DNA of 22,761 nucleotides, taken from IMG/VR virus record IMGVR_UViG_3300045743_000053, positions 1 through 22,761 of that record. The stretch is one strand, 5' to 3'. Under the pieces are notes generated by a model. That model was given only the letters and a program-made list of their open reading frames with translations. It did no database searches and had not been told where the DNA came from. The first letter of the stretch is position 1; each line of letters starts with the position of its first letter. Both the position numbers and the translations under genes were made by a program. Positions 15,543 through 21,891 of the stretch are shown in pieces. This DNA comes from a virus.

Positions 15543-15914
15543 CTAGGCCACGCCAACTTCACCCTCGCCCTGGATCGTCAGGGACGTGCCGGCGCTCGCG
15601 CCACCGACAAGGAAGTCGGCCGCGTCCAGCCGCACCGCGCCGTACCAGTCGACGTAGCTGTTGGCTGGGATCGAAGTGCCGAACCCCATGAACGAATTGG
15701 CAGAGCTCGCCGTCGCGCCCGTGGCACCGATGCACAGCGTGAAGGTCACGGCGCCTGCGGTGACGTTGGTGATGCGGACGTGGCGCAGGATGATGTACTG
15801 CGCTGAAGTTCCACCGTTGACGCCGCCAGATGCGGCGGCCGGATTCAGGATGTTGGTGGTCAGGACGGCCGTCAGTGCGACAGGCCCTAGGCGGAAGGCT
15901 TTGTTCGATGCCAT
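15543..15914 (-). CDS. Small virion-type protein of unknown function (123 aa)
   Basis: A Gly/Ala/Thr-rich, largely beta protein with no membrane helix or signal peptide. It contains ALTTNILNPAAASGG, a strand with YIILRHVRITNVTAGAVTFTLCIGATG and an end with GTSLTIQGEGEVGVA. Short proteins of this look occur next to fibre and spike-base genes in other phages. AAGGAG seven bases before ATG gives a strong start, and it follows the preceding gene after 11 bases. A structural role is inferred from composition and neighbours. Confidence 0.65.
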   Translation of the reverse strand: MASNKAFRLGPVALTAVLTTNILNPAAASGGVNGGTSAQYIILRHVRITNVTAGAVTFTLCIGATGATASSANSFMGFGTSIPANSYVDWYGAVRLDAADFLVGGASAGTSLTIQGEGEVGVA

Positions 15915-15925
15915 GAGAGTTCTCC

Positions 15926-16510
15926 TTAGAAGGCTGCGATTTCGGTCCAGGCCACGTCAACGGCGAGGTTTGCTGTGCCGGCCACACCAAATGCCACTGA
16001 GGGCCCCTGGATGATGAAGCCCTCGTTTTGGGCGAAGACCAGCGGATGCGCCGTGCCTGAGTCGAGGTCGAGGTCGACCACATAGAGGCTCGCATTGGGC
16101 GTGGTGATGGTCGAAGAAACGGGAAGCTGCATGATTGGGTCGGCATCCAGCGTTCGGGTGCCTGCGGTAAGGCCCGCCGCGAGAGCGCTCTTGCGGATGT
16201 CTGTCACCAGCGTTGTTCCCATGCTAGTGCGCTTCTTGAACGAGTTGGTCGTCAAGGTCAGCGCCGTTCCTGCGCTGTCAGAAACAGACCAGGCCCGCGC
16301 TTGGAACACGCTGAACACCGGCATGATCGTTGCCGTGGCTGCGGCCGTCTGCATGAACTGGATGCGGATGTCCTGAATCACGCAGATGCGCGAAGCATCG
16401 CCCCAGCGGAAGGAGAACAGTGTGCCGTTCGCCGCCTGGGAAACGGTCAGCGCGATGGTCGTTGACAGCCGGTAGCTGCCGAACGCACCGTAGTCCAGCG
16501 GCTTTTGCAC
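15926..16510 (-). CDS. Virion-type beta protein, start apparently lost to the HNH insertion (194 aa from GTG)
   Basis: The reading frame (DYGAFGSYRLSTTIALTVSQAANGTLFSFRWGDASRICVIQDIRI... to AVDVAWTEIAAF) matches a kind of protein common in phage structural clusters, in which I recall an N-terminus close to 'xxLQhQGxxGxVAEVExxxFRAhR' before the YG motif. Those residues are present here: the frame stays open upstream without a stop to 16600 and reads IALQIQGNGGVVAEVEG and on, but the first codon of that block is ATC where ATG would be expected. The only usual start codons are the GTG at 16510, with a poor SD, or a CTG at 16521. The ATC at 16585 has AGGA seven bases upstream. So the gene has probably been decapitated by the HNH gene upstream, or else starts at a rare codon. 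Function: probable virion structural protein. Confidence 0.7.
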   Translation of the reverse strand: MQKPLDYGAFGSYRLSTTIALTVSQAANGTLFSFRWGDASRICVIQDIRIQFMQTAAATATIMPVFSVFQARAWSVSDSAGTALTLTTNSFKKRTSMGTTLVTDIRKSALAAGLTAGTRTLDADPIMQLPVSSTITTPNASLYVVDLDLDSGTAHPLVFAQNEGFIIQGPSVAFGVAGTANLAVDVAWTEIAAF

Positions 16511-16585
16511 TGTCCGCAGCGCTCGGAAGCCTGTTCCTTCGACTTCAGCGACTACGCCACCATTACCTTGGATCTGGAGCGCGAT
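16511..16585 (-). other. In-frame leftover N-terminal codons of the 15926 gene
   Basis: Twenty-five sense codons, beginning ATC-GCG-CTC (Ile-Ala-Leu) and reading on to ...FRALRT, lie in the same frame as the 15926-16510 gene and lack a normal start. They look like the original N-terminus. The HNH stop codon is at 16592-16590, five bases before the ATC. Confidence 0.6.
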
Positions 16586-16589
16586 AGCT

Positions 16590-17096
16590 TTATCCTGCCT
16601 TTCTGGCGCTATAGCCTAATTGCCGAGTGTTTTTGCACGTCTTGCAGGTTCTCATACCACGGCCTAATGCGTGCGTGACCAAATTACCTGCTATCAATGC
16701 ATGCCCATTTAGGCAGTGAGTTTTTGCAGCGTTTGTGGCATTGAACGTTTCTCCGCGCAGCAAATTTTCTTTGCGCGAAACTGCTTCCAAATGGTCTGGG
16801 TTAGCGCACTTTCTGTTTCGGCACAGATGGTCAATGTCCAGTCCGACTGGAATTTCGCCAAACTTTCGTTCATATGCAAACTTGTGAGCCGATACAGTTT
16901 TCCCGTCTAGCCAGAATGCGCCGTACCCTGTACCAGAAATCCCACCCAAGAACTCGTGGCATCCGCTTTGCGTGAGTCTGATCTTGGAATCAAACCTGTC
17001 GTCTGCGTTCTCTGTCTTTCTGCCAACGCCCATGCCGGCAGTGAGGCCGACGATGCCCTTGTTCCAAGGGATTGATCCAGTCTTAAACAGTGCCAT
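16590..17096 (-). CDS. HNH homing-type endonuclease (168 aa)
   Basis: A free-standing phage HNH nuclease. It opens with FKTGSIPWNKG, a NUMOD3-like DNA-binding motif, then carries HKFAYE and the catalytic block LDIDHLCRNRKCANPDHLE (D89-H90, C92, C97, N99, H102), followed by EN-LLRGE and a second Cys/His pair region CLNGH...CKTCK near the end. All usual HNH residues appear intact. The DNA is markedly poorer in GC (about 43-55% in the rows I counted) than its neighbours, which speaks for recent transfer. It lies ten bases after the collagen-like gene, uses a GAGGAA SD overlapping that gene's stop region, and has taken the start position of the structural gene downstream. It probably cleaves phage DNA that lacks it. 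That last point is inferred from the family. Confidence 0.85.
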   Translation of the reverse strand: MALFKTGSIPWNKGIVGLTAGMGVGRKTENADDRFDSKIRLTQSGCHEFLGGISGTGYGAFWLDGKTVSAHKFAYERKFGEIPVGLDIDHLCRNRKCANPDHLEAVSRKENLLRGETFNATNAAKTHCLNGHALIAGNLVTHALGRGMRTCKTCKNTRQLGYSARKAG

Positions 17097-17105
17097 TTCA
17101 GTTCC

Positions 17106-18635
17106 TCAATTCCAAGTCCAGGCCACTGTCCACAGCCCGTAGATGCGCGTGCCGGCGCCGCCGCCGTATGCGCGCTTGCCAGGCTGTGCGTTCTTCATCG
17201 CAATCGCCGTGCCGGCCGTGCTGCTGACGATGCTGTTGGCGTTCGGCGGGTAGTCAATCGGCTCGTTCAGCGCGTTGCTGTTGCGCGCGTAGATCGTGAA
17301 GCCAGTCCCTGCGACCACATTCCCGGCCGTGACAAAGATCGACTCGGCGAAGTGCTCGTCTGCGCTGTGGTCAGCGGTGGCTGTCGGGTAAATCTGCGCA
17401 ATGACGACACTGCCGGCCACGATGGATGCCTGCCCAGTCACCGCGACTGACGCATCCGAACCGCCTGGGAAGGCGCCGAAGTTGATCGTCGTCGTGCCCT
17501 TCGCGCTCGATCCGCCGCCGCCACCGCCCGATCCTGCTGGGCCAGTCGCGCCAGTTGCGCCAGGGATCGGCGGGTCAGGCTCCGGCGGGTCGTCGTACAG
17601 CCACATCGCAATGCCGGCCGGGCCTTGCGCGCCTTGAGCGCCGTTCGATCCGTTCGCGCCGGCCGGGCCGGGCGGCCCTTGCTCGCCATCGGCACCAGCT
17701 TCCGCATCCATGAACACAGCCGGCCCCATTGGGCCTGCCGCGCCGGGTGATCCTGCAGATCCTGCTGCTCCAGCAGACCCAGCAGCACCGGGCGGGCCCG
17801 GCTCACCGTCTGCGCCGTCCTCTGCCGCCATGAAGATCGCCATGCCCGCCGGGCCTGCAGTGCCGGTTGCGCCGGCTGATCCAGCGGCCCCAGGCTGGCC
17901 GGGGGGTCCAGGCTGCCCCTCTTCGCCCTGCTCGGCGTCCATCCAGGCCATCGGGCCAACTGAACCGGCGGATCCCGCGGGGCCTGTCGCGCCTGCCGGG
18001 CCTTGCGCACCGGGCGGGCCCGGCGGGCCATCTTCGCCTTGCTCGGCCTCGAGGAACACCGCAGGCCCCATCGGACCCTGCGACCCGGCTATGCCTGCAG
18101 CACCAGCCACGCCCGCAGCACCTGGCGGTCCGGGTTGTCCGTCCTCGCCCGGCTCCGGCTCGATGTAGATGGGGTAGCCCGATGCACCCGCGGCGCCTGT
18201 CGCTCCAGCCGATCCAGTTGCGCCCGCAGGGCCAGCAGCGCCAGGGGGTCCAGGCTCGCCGTCGGCTCCGTCGTCCATCAGCACCAGCATGGTCGCGCCG
18301 GCCGGGCCCGTTGCCCCCGTCGCGCCCGTGCCGCCGCCCGGGATCGTGACCAGCGTCTGCGTGCCGGTGTCGGTGGCCGTGACGCCAGCGCCCACGAAGT
18401 TCAATGTCGTGCGCGCCGTCAGCGGCGCGCCCTCGTCTGCAATCGTGTGGCCGCCACTGCCGCCGCTGCCACCGAACGCCACGAAGGCCATCGTCGTGCG
18501 GTCGTAGTAGTAGGCCGTGCCCGTCAGGCGGTTGATGACGATGGGCGCCGCGTTGCCGTTCAAACTGGTGTAGAGGCTGAAGTCAGCGCCCGGCACGCCG
18601 TCGAACAGGACGACGGTCTTGGTGTTCTCTCCCAT
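17106..18635 (-). CDS. Collagen-like virion fibre protein (509 aa)
   Basis: A beta-rich N-terminal head (about 1-99) is followed by a collagen-like Gly-X-Y region (about 100-375) and a C-terminal globular domain (about 380-509) with [21 protein letters not shown], a TADHSADEH motif and a closing [11 protein letters not shown], a pattern seen in phage fibre proteins. The collagen region is made of blocks about 36-41 residues long, each ending in a short hydrophobic plus acidic stretch such as [12 protein letters not shown] and then PGPPG. Such regions form trimeric fibres; no enzyme motif is seen. It starts three bases after the large terminase stop codon with only a weak SD. A role as a surface fibre or adsorption aid is inferred. 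Confidence 0.75.
   Translation of the reverse strand: MGENTKTVVLFDGVPGADFSLYTSLNGNAAPIVINRLTGTAYYYDRTTMAFVAFGGSGGSGGHTIADEGAPLTARTTLNFVGAGVTATDTGTQTLVTIPGGGTGATGATGPAGATMLVLMDDGADGEPGPPGAAGPAGATGSAGATGAAGASGYPIYIEPEPGEDGQPGPPGAAGVAGAAGIAGSQGPMGPAVFLEAEQGEDGPPGPPGAQGPAGATGPAGSAGSVGPMAWMDAEQGEEGQPGPPGQPGAAGSAGATGTAGPAGMAIFMAAEDGADGEPGPPGAAGSAGAAGSAGSPGAAGPMGPAVFMDAEAGADGEQGPPGPAGANGSNGAQGAQGPAGIAMWLYDDPPEPDPPIPGATGATGPAGSGGGGGGSSAKGTTTINFGAFPGGSDASVAVTGQASIVAGSVVIAQIYPTATADHSADEHFAESIFVTAGNVVAGTGFTIYARNSNALNEPIDYPPNANSIVSSTAGTAIAMKNAQPGKRAYGGGAGTRIYGLWTVAWTWN
17511..18338 (-). repeat. Collagen-like Gly-X-Y region with seven acidic modules
   Basis: Seven copies of a module are visible in the protein: hydrophobic run, acidic patch, often GEDG or GADG, and PGPPG, separated by plain Gly-X-Y triplets rich in Ala, Pro, Ser and Thr. 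Spacings between modules are about 36 to 41 residues. The last copy ([13 protein letters not shown]) is diverged. At the DNA level the copies are clearly related but not identical. Confidence 0.75.
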
Positions 18636-18638
18636 GTG

Positions 18639-20162
18639 TCAGCCCAGCACGCCCGTGGCGCGGTCGGCGATGTGGAACTCGGGGCCGGCTTGCTTGCGGA
18701 TGACCTGCGGCGTCTTGGCGTGGCGCAGCATCATCAAGGCGTAGCGGGTGGCGCTCATCAGGTCGTCGCCTTCCTTCACCACCTTGCCATCCTCGCGGTG
18801 GTACAGCCTGAACTCTTCCCACCAATCGCCCAGGTGCTTGGCGACCTTGAGGCGCCCGGTCTGCATGCGGTCCAGCATGTCCATCAGCCCAGCCTCGACG
18901 CCGTTGCCGCCCTCGCCTTCCTTCTCGCCCTTGCTCTTGTCGGGCGCGTGCGTGGCCTTGTCCTTGAGCATCTTCACGCCGTAGCTGGCGTACTGCTTGG
19001 CCAGCGTCTCGCCGCTGCCCTTGTCGTGCTGCAGGCCGTCATGCGGCCAGGCCACTGGAATCCACTCGCCGCGCGCCTTGATCGCCAGGCTGTGCACCGC
19101 GGGCGTCGCTTCTTTGACGCGGTAGGCGTCGTAGACGTGCACCACGTCGTTGTCGCGGTCCAGCGCCATCCACACTGCCGCGGTCGGGTGATCCCAGCCG
19201 AAGTCCAGGCCGCAGATGCGCGGCCAGTGCGTCGGGATGGCCACTTGGCTTTCCTGCAGCACTTCATCGGCCAGGGCGAAGATCCGGCCGCTGCCCAGCG
19301 TTGGCGTGCCGTTGATGCGCGCTTCCTTCTCATGCGCCGGGTAGGTGGCGATGATTGCCGCGCGCTGCTCGGGCGTGTAGTGCGCGGCGTCGTGGATGGT
19401 CATGTTGATGACCGTTGAGCCCGCCGGCTTCTCTTGCAGGAATCGTCGGACCACGGCGCTCATCCCCTTCAACGGCGTGAACGTCAGCGTCACGATGCCG
19501 GCCCGGGCATTGGTTCGCGTCAGGCCCTCGAAATAGATGTCCTCGGGCGGTTCCTCGTCAAACCAAACCCAGTCCAGCGTCTCGCCCTGCCAGCGCAGCC
19601 GGCCCTGGTCGTAGGTCTTGATCGTCACGCGGCTGGTGCCGGCCTGCACATCGCCGCCGCCGCCGTGCTTGACGAGGATTGTTTCCACCAGATCAGGCAC
19701 GCCGCCGGCCGCGCGCTTGGGGTCGCCCACCAGCGCATCGCGCGGGATCGCTCCGGTGCCCCAGCTTCCGACCTGGCCCAGCAAGATCCGCTGCACGGTG
19801 TCGCGCGTCGTCTGCCCCGTCTCGCTGGCGGCCCAGCCTATCGTGGGCTCATCGAAAGTCGTGCCGCGCCACCAGCTGGGATAGCGGCCGGTCAGGTGCA
19901 TCGCGTGCTCGAAGCCGGCGCTCCACGTCTTGCCGACCTGATTGCCGGCTTTCAGCAGCCGCTCGCGGATGTGCAGCGGCCCGCCGGCTCGGTGGAAATC
20001 GTCCTGCTTTGGGTACGGGCGGTAGTCGGCCAACTGGTTGCCGGCCAGTCGCCTGTTCGCCTCAGTGAGTAGCGCGGCCCTCGCTGCCGGTGACAGGCTC
20101 TGCAGCCATGCCAGCTTGGCTGAATTCAAGGAGCGCGTCACGGATTTGCTTGAGTTCGTCAT
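18639..20162 (-). CDS. terL: Terminase large subunit (507 aa)
   Basis: ATP-driven packaging motor and nuclease. The ATPase part shows a Walker A motif KAGNQVGKT (about residues 71-79), a Walker B motif WVWFDEE (about 198-204) and a TFTPLKG coupling motif. The nuclease part has GLDFGWDHPTAAVW (catalytic Asp about 320), a DRDNDVVHVYD stretch and DDLMSATRYALM near the end. Similar layouts occur in the T7/P22/N4-type podovirus terminases. I chose ATG 20162; an in-frame GTG at 20198 would add twelve residues, and neither has a good SD. Either start lies inside the small terminase gene, an overlap of about 100 bases. Family call is firm; the start is not. Confidence 0.85.
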   Translation of the reverse strand: MTNSSKSVTRSLNSAKLAWLQSLSPAARAALLTEANRRLAGNQLADYRPYPKQDDFHRAGGPLHIRERLLKAGNQVGKTWSAGFEHAMHLTGRYPSWWRGTTFDEPTIGWAASETGQTTRDTVQRILLGQVGSWGTGAIPRDALVGDPKRAAGGVPDLVETILVKHGGGGDVQAGTSRVTIKTYDQGRLRWQGETLDWVWFDEEPPEDIYFEGLTRTNARAGIVTLTFTPLKGMSAVVRRFLQEKPAGSTVINMTIHDAAHYTPEQRAAIIATYPAHEKEARINGTPTLGSGRIFALADEVLQESQVAIPTHWPRICGLDFGWDHPTAAVWMALDRDNDVVHVYDAYRVKEATPAVHSLAIKARGEWIPVAWPHDGLQHDKGSGETLAKQYASYGVKMLKDKATHAPDKSKGEKEGEGGNGVEAGLMDMLDRMQTGRLKVAKHLGDWWEEFRLYHREDGKVVKEGDDLMSATRYALMMLRHAKTPQVIRKQAGPEFHIADRATGVLG

Positions 20163-20592
20163 GCGGCAGTGCGTCCAGTTCACCCGTGCGGACTTCACGG
20201 CGCTCGATGAACATGCCCAGTTCCTTGCCGATCAGGCTCAGCGCCGTGTTGGCGGCCGGCAGATTCGCGGCCTTGAGCTCGCCCGTCTCGCCGTCAGGGC
20301 CGGTCACTGTGCCGATGGCCATGCCCATGTCGACCACCTTGGTCAGCTTGTCCAGCACCCAGGCCTTGCTGACTGCGGCCTTCTCGATGGCGCGTTCGCG
20401 GGCGGGCTCTTCGACTGCTTTGCGTAGCTCAGCAATTCTTGAGCAAACATTAGCGTCTCTTAGCAACCGGCAAGCAGACGGTGCTGCACCGTTCTTGCTG
20501 AACCCTGCCGCTACATAGGCGTCGGTCTGGTCTTTACCCCCTGCAACCAACTGAGCAAAATGCTCATGGCGCGCGTTCTTCAGCAGCGGCAT
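20062..20592 (-). CDS. terS: Terminase small subunit (176 aa)
   Basis: Recognises the packaging site and brings DNA to the large subunit. The N-terminal HTH-like segment (HEHFAQLVAGGKDQTDAYVAAGFSKNGAAPSACRLLRDANVCSRIAELR, about residues 9-57) is the typical DNA-binding head of this family. The middle is helical (ERAIEKAAVSKAWVLDKLTKVVDMGM), and the C-terminus (IGKELGMFIERREVRTGELDALPHDELKQIRDALLEF) should bind the large subunit. GAAGG lies about six bases before ATG, one base after the previous stop. The 5' part of the gene is somewhat less GC-rich than its neighbours, possibly a sign of exchange of the DNA-recognition domain. The position just before terL supports the call. Confidence 0.8.
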   Translation of the reverse strand: MPLLKNARHEHFAQLVAGGKDQTDAYVAAGFSKNGAAPSACRLLRDANVCSRIAELRKAVEEPARERAIEKAAVSKAWVLDKLTKVVDMGMAIGTVTGPDGETGELKAANLPAANTALSLIGKELGMFIERREVRTGELDALPHDELKQIRDALLEFSQAGMAAEPVTGSEGRATH

Positions 20593-20593
20593 G

Positions 20594-20872
20594 TCAGGCC
20601 TTCACCAGATCCGCAAACGTCCAGGGCGCCGACTCGGCTAGCTTTGGTATCACGCGCACATACAGCGCGCACTCCCGCGGGTTTTCCGAAACCTCGACGA
20701 TGTTGTCGACCTTCTGCAAGCCGAGGTCACGCCAAAGGTCGCGCATGCTGCGCAGGCGCAGGCCATCTGCCCCCATGTCGATGCAAAGGTCCAGGCCTGC
20801 GATGACGCTGTGATCCTGGGTGGAGCGGAAGGCGGCCAGCCTGTCGCGCGCCTGGGTGATGGTTTCACGCAC
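20594..20872 (-). CDS. Hypothetical protein (92 aa)
   Basis: I do not recognise a family. The protein is mixed alpha/beta, with LIDMGADGLRLRSMRDLWRDLGL-like helical sequence in the middle (visible as CIDMGADGLRLRSMRDLWRDLGLQ) and a strand-rich end ECALYVRVIPKLAESAPWTF. It starts with GTG, one base after the preceding stop codon, and a strong SD (GAGGAAGG, about six bases before) supports the start. It is translated together with the small terminase gene that starts one base after its stop. Role unknown; a small packaging or recombination factor is a guess I do not make. Confidence 0.65.
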   Translation of the reverse strand: MRETITQARDRLAAFRSTQDHSVIAGLDLCIDMGADGLRLRSMRDLWRDLGLQKVDNIVEVSENPRECALYVRVIPKLAESAPWTFADLVKA

Positions 20873-20873
20873 T

Positions 20874-21101
20874 TCAGGCCTTCCTCGCCCTGTCGCCCTC
20901 CACCACGATCAGCCCCGGCTGCTCGATGGTGGTGGCGGTCTGCGGGATGGGGCCCAGGTTGTCGCACAGGCCGTCCATCATGCTGATGAGCATTTGTGCA
21001 GCCTGGTGGGCGCGGCTGCTTGGGTCGTAGCCCTCGGAGAAGGCGACCTTGCAGGCGACAGCCTCGCCGTCGTCCTCCAGCACGAATGTGGCGGTCTTCA
21101 C
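20874..21101 (-). CDS. Hypothetical protein (75 aa)
   Basis: A small acidic, partly helical protein, beginning MKTATFVLEDDGEAVACKVAF and containing AHQAAQMLISMMDGLCDNLG. The start is GTG at 21101, overlapping the upstream stop as GTGA; a longer frame reaching to 21464 would pass through the neighbouring gene and is rejected. No membrane segments, no known motif. It is coupled to the genes on both sides. Confidence 0.6.
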   Translation of the reverse strand: MKTATFVLEDDGEAVACKVAFSEGYDPSSRAHQAAQMLISMMDGLCDNLGPIPQTATTIEQPGLIVVEGDRARKA

Positions 21102-21433
21102 TGGCCGCTCATGCGCGAGGTCGCGCCGGCCGTGCCGCCCTTGAAGCCGCTGTCGAACTGGGCCTGCGGGTCTCCGCCTTGCTTGGCGGTCACCTGGCGG
21201 TACATGTCCAGCACCTTCTTCAGCGCGTCGCCGATGTCGGCTGCGGGCTGCTTCTGATCTTCGCCGGTTTCCTGCTCGCCCTGCTCCATGTAGACGCTCA
21301 GGTTGCCGTCCTGGGCAACCTCGATGCAGAGCTCGGTGGTGCCGGTGTCGACATCGCCTGCGCCCTCGCCGTTTGGATCGGCGCCCGGGTCCATGTCGGG
21401 GTCGGGCTGCTGCATCATCGGTTGAGTGGCCAT
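21098..21433 (-). CDS. Acidic hypothetical protein (111 aa)
   Basis: The first 30 residues are Gln/Asp/Pro-rich and probably unfolded (DPDMDPGADPNGEGAGDVD). A folded-looking part follows with TELCIEVAQDGNLSVYMEQGE and a helix DIGDALKKVLDMYRQVTAKQGG. I do not recognise the family. GGAG lies five bases before ATG, just behind an intrinsic terminator. It is the first gene of the packaging block, so whatever controls that block acts through the gap upstream of it. It ends in a GTGA overlap with the next gene. Confidence 0.65.
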   Translation of the reverse strand: MATQPMMQQPDPDMDPGADPNGEGAGDVDTGTTELCIEVAQDGNLSVYMEQGEQETGEDQKQPAADIGDALKKVLDMYRQVTAKQGGDPQAQFDSGFKGGTAGATSRMSGQ

Positions 21434-21443
21434 GTTGGCTCCA

Positions 21444-21473
21444 GAAACGACAAAACCGCCTCAATGGGCGGTT
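21444..21473 (-). terminator. Intrinsic terminator before the packaging block
   Basis: On the minus strand AACCGCC and GGCGGTT form a 7-bp stem with a 6-base loop, followed by TTTTGTCGTTT and then the GGAG of the next gene. It would separate the small genes at the right end from the packaging genes, unless transcription reads through. Confidence 0.8.
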
Positions 21474-21621
21474 CTGCGGGTTTTGATTGGGGATAGCTCC
21501 GCCTATGGCGATGCCTGGCAGACCCAGGTTCTCGGGTCACGGACCCGGCGGCTATGGCCCCAGTGGGCGATTGGCGGGAGTGTACTGCTGTTGATTCGCA
21601 CAGTGTGATGGCGGCTGTAGG
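21474..21621 (-). other. Gap between operon segments; contains a structured element
   Basis: This stretch holds no gene I am sure of. Most of it is taken up by an inverted-repeat region (21489-21561). A 25-codon frame (ATG 21629, stop at 21554-21552) enters it from the gene upstream. No convincing sigma-70 promoter is visible on the minus strand; a lone TACACT has no matching -35 box. Confidence 0.5.
21489..21561 (-). other. Inverted-repeat element, possible three-way-junction RNA or packaging-site structure
   Basis: Two arms (21489-21503 and 21547-21561) can pair over 13 bases (GGGG, ATAGC and CGCC), interrupted by a 2-base unpaired step on each side. Between them are two hairpins: GGGTC-CGT-GACCC and CCTGG-GTCTG-CCAGG (minus strand). 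Together they would make a compact three-way junction. Other short pairings are also possible, so the fold is not certain. Confidence 0.4.
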
Positions 21622-21629
21622 TCACGCAT
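21552..21629 (-). CDS. Possible short leader ORF (25 aa)
   Basis: ATG at 21629 overlaps the end of the upstream gene by eight bases and opens a frame of 25 codons (MRDLQPPSHCANQQQYTPAN...) that stops inside the left arm of the inverted-repeat element. GGGGG lies close before the ATG, closer than ideal. It could be a leader peptide tied to the structure downstream, or chance. No similarity to a known product is recognised. Confidence 0.2.
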   Translation of the reverse strand: MRDLQPPSHCANQQQYTPANRPLGP

Positions 21630-21891
21630 CACCCCCTGCGCGAATCTGATCCCTGACCTCGCGTAAGTTGTCCATCGTCCACTCTGCCGCTAGTTCGCCC
21701 GCACGGCTGTTGCCGACGGAGATGGCGTATGTCTCCGCGATGCGGATGCAACGCTCGCGTTCCTCTGCCACACAGGCAGCGGCGTAGGCTTCAGCGTAGT
21801 TTTTGACGTAGCTTGCTGGGAAGCCGGGGATGTAGCGGATGGCGTCGTAGCCAAGAGCCTGCTCTTGGTCAACGGTTGGCAGCGGGATCAT
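21622..21891 (-). CDS. Hypothetical phage protein (89 aa)
   Basis: Beginning MIPLPTVDQEQALGYDAIRYIPGFP, the protein is mostly helical and contains the segment ACVAEERERCIRIAETYAISVGNSRAGELAAEWTMDN, rich in charged residues. I have seen similar short helical proteins among phage early or accessory genes, but I do not know a function. The ATG overlaps the preceding stop as ATGA. It is the last of three small coupled genes before the gap. Confidence 0.65.
   Translation of the reverse strand: MIPLPTVDQEQALGYDAIRYIPGFPASYVKNYAEAYAAACVAEERERCIRIAETYAISVGNSRAGELAAEWTMDNLREVRDQIRAGGDA

Noticed and set aside
16590-17096. HNH gene as part of a group I intron
   Set aside because: The gene fills almost all of the inserted stretch, leaving no room for an intron core, and no junction with a 5' U and final G restores the frame that I could find.
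18003-19418. 471-codon open frame on the plus strand opposite the terminase and collagen-like genes
   Set aside because: Same reason: antisense of clear genes on the other strand, low-complexity translation, no domain.
21102-21464. Longer form of the 75-residue gene (20874-21101)
   Set aside because: The extension would run through the 21098-21433 gene in another frame and reads as low-complexity Arg/Gly sequence.
21489-21561. tRNA gene
   Set aside because: The arms do not make a 7-bp acceptor with the needed D, anticodon and T arms on either strand; only a T-loop-like GGTTC is seen.
21426-21608. 60-codon open frame on the plus strand
   Set aside because: No SD, runs against all other genes, crosses the terminator and structured element.
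21560-21621. Sigma-70 promoter before the packaging block
   Set aside because: A TACACT on the minus strand could be a -10 box, but no -35-like hexamer lies at suitable distance.
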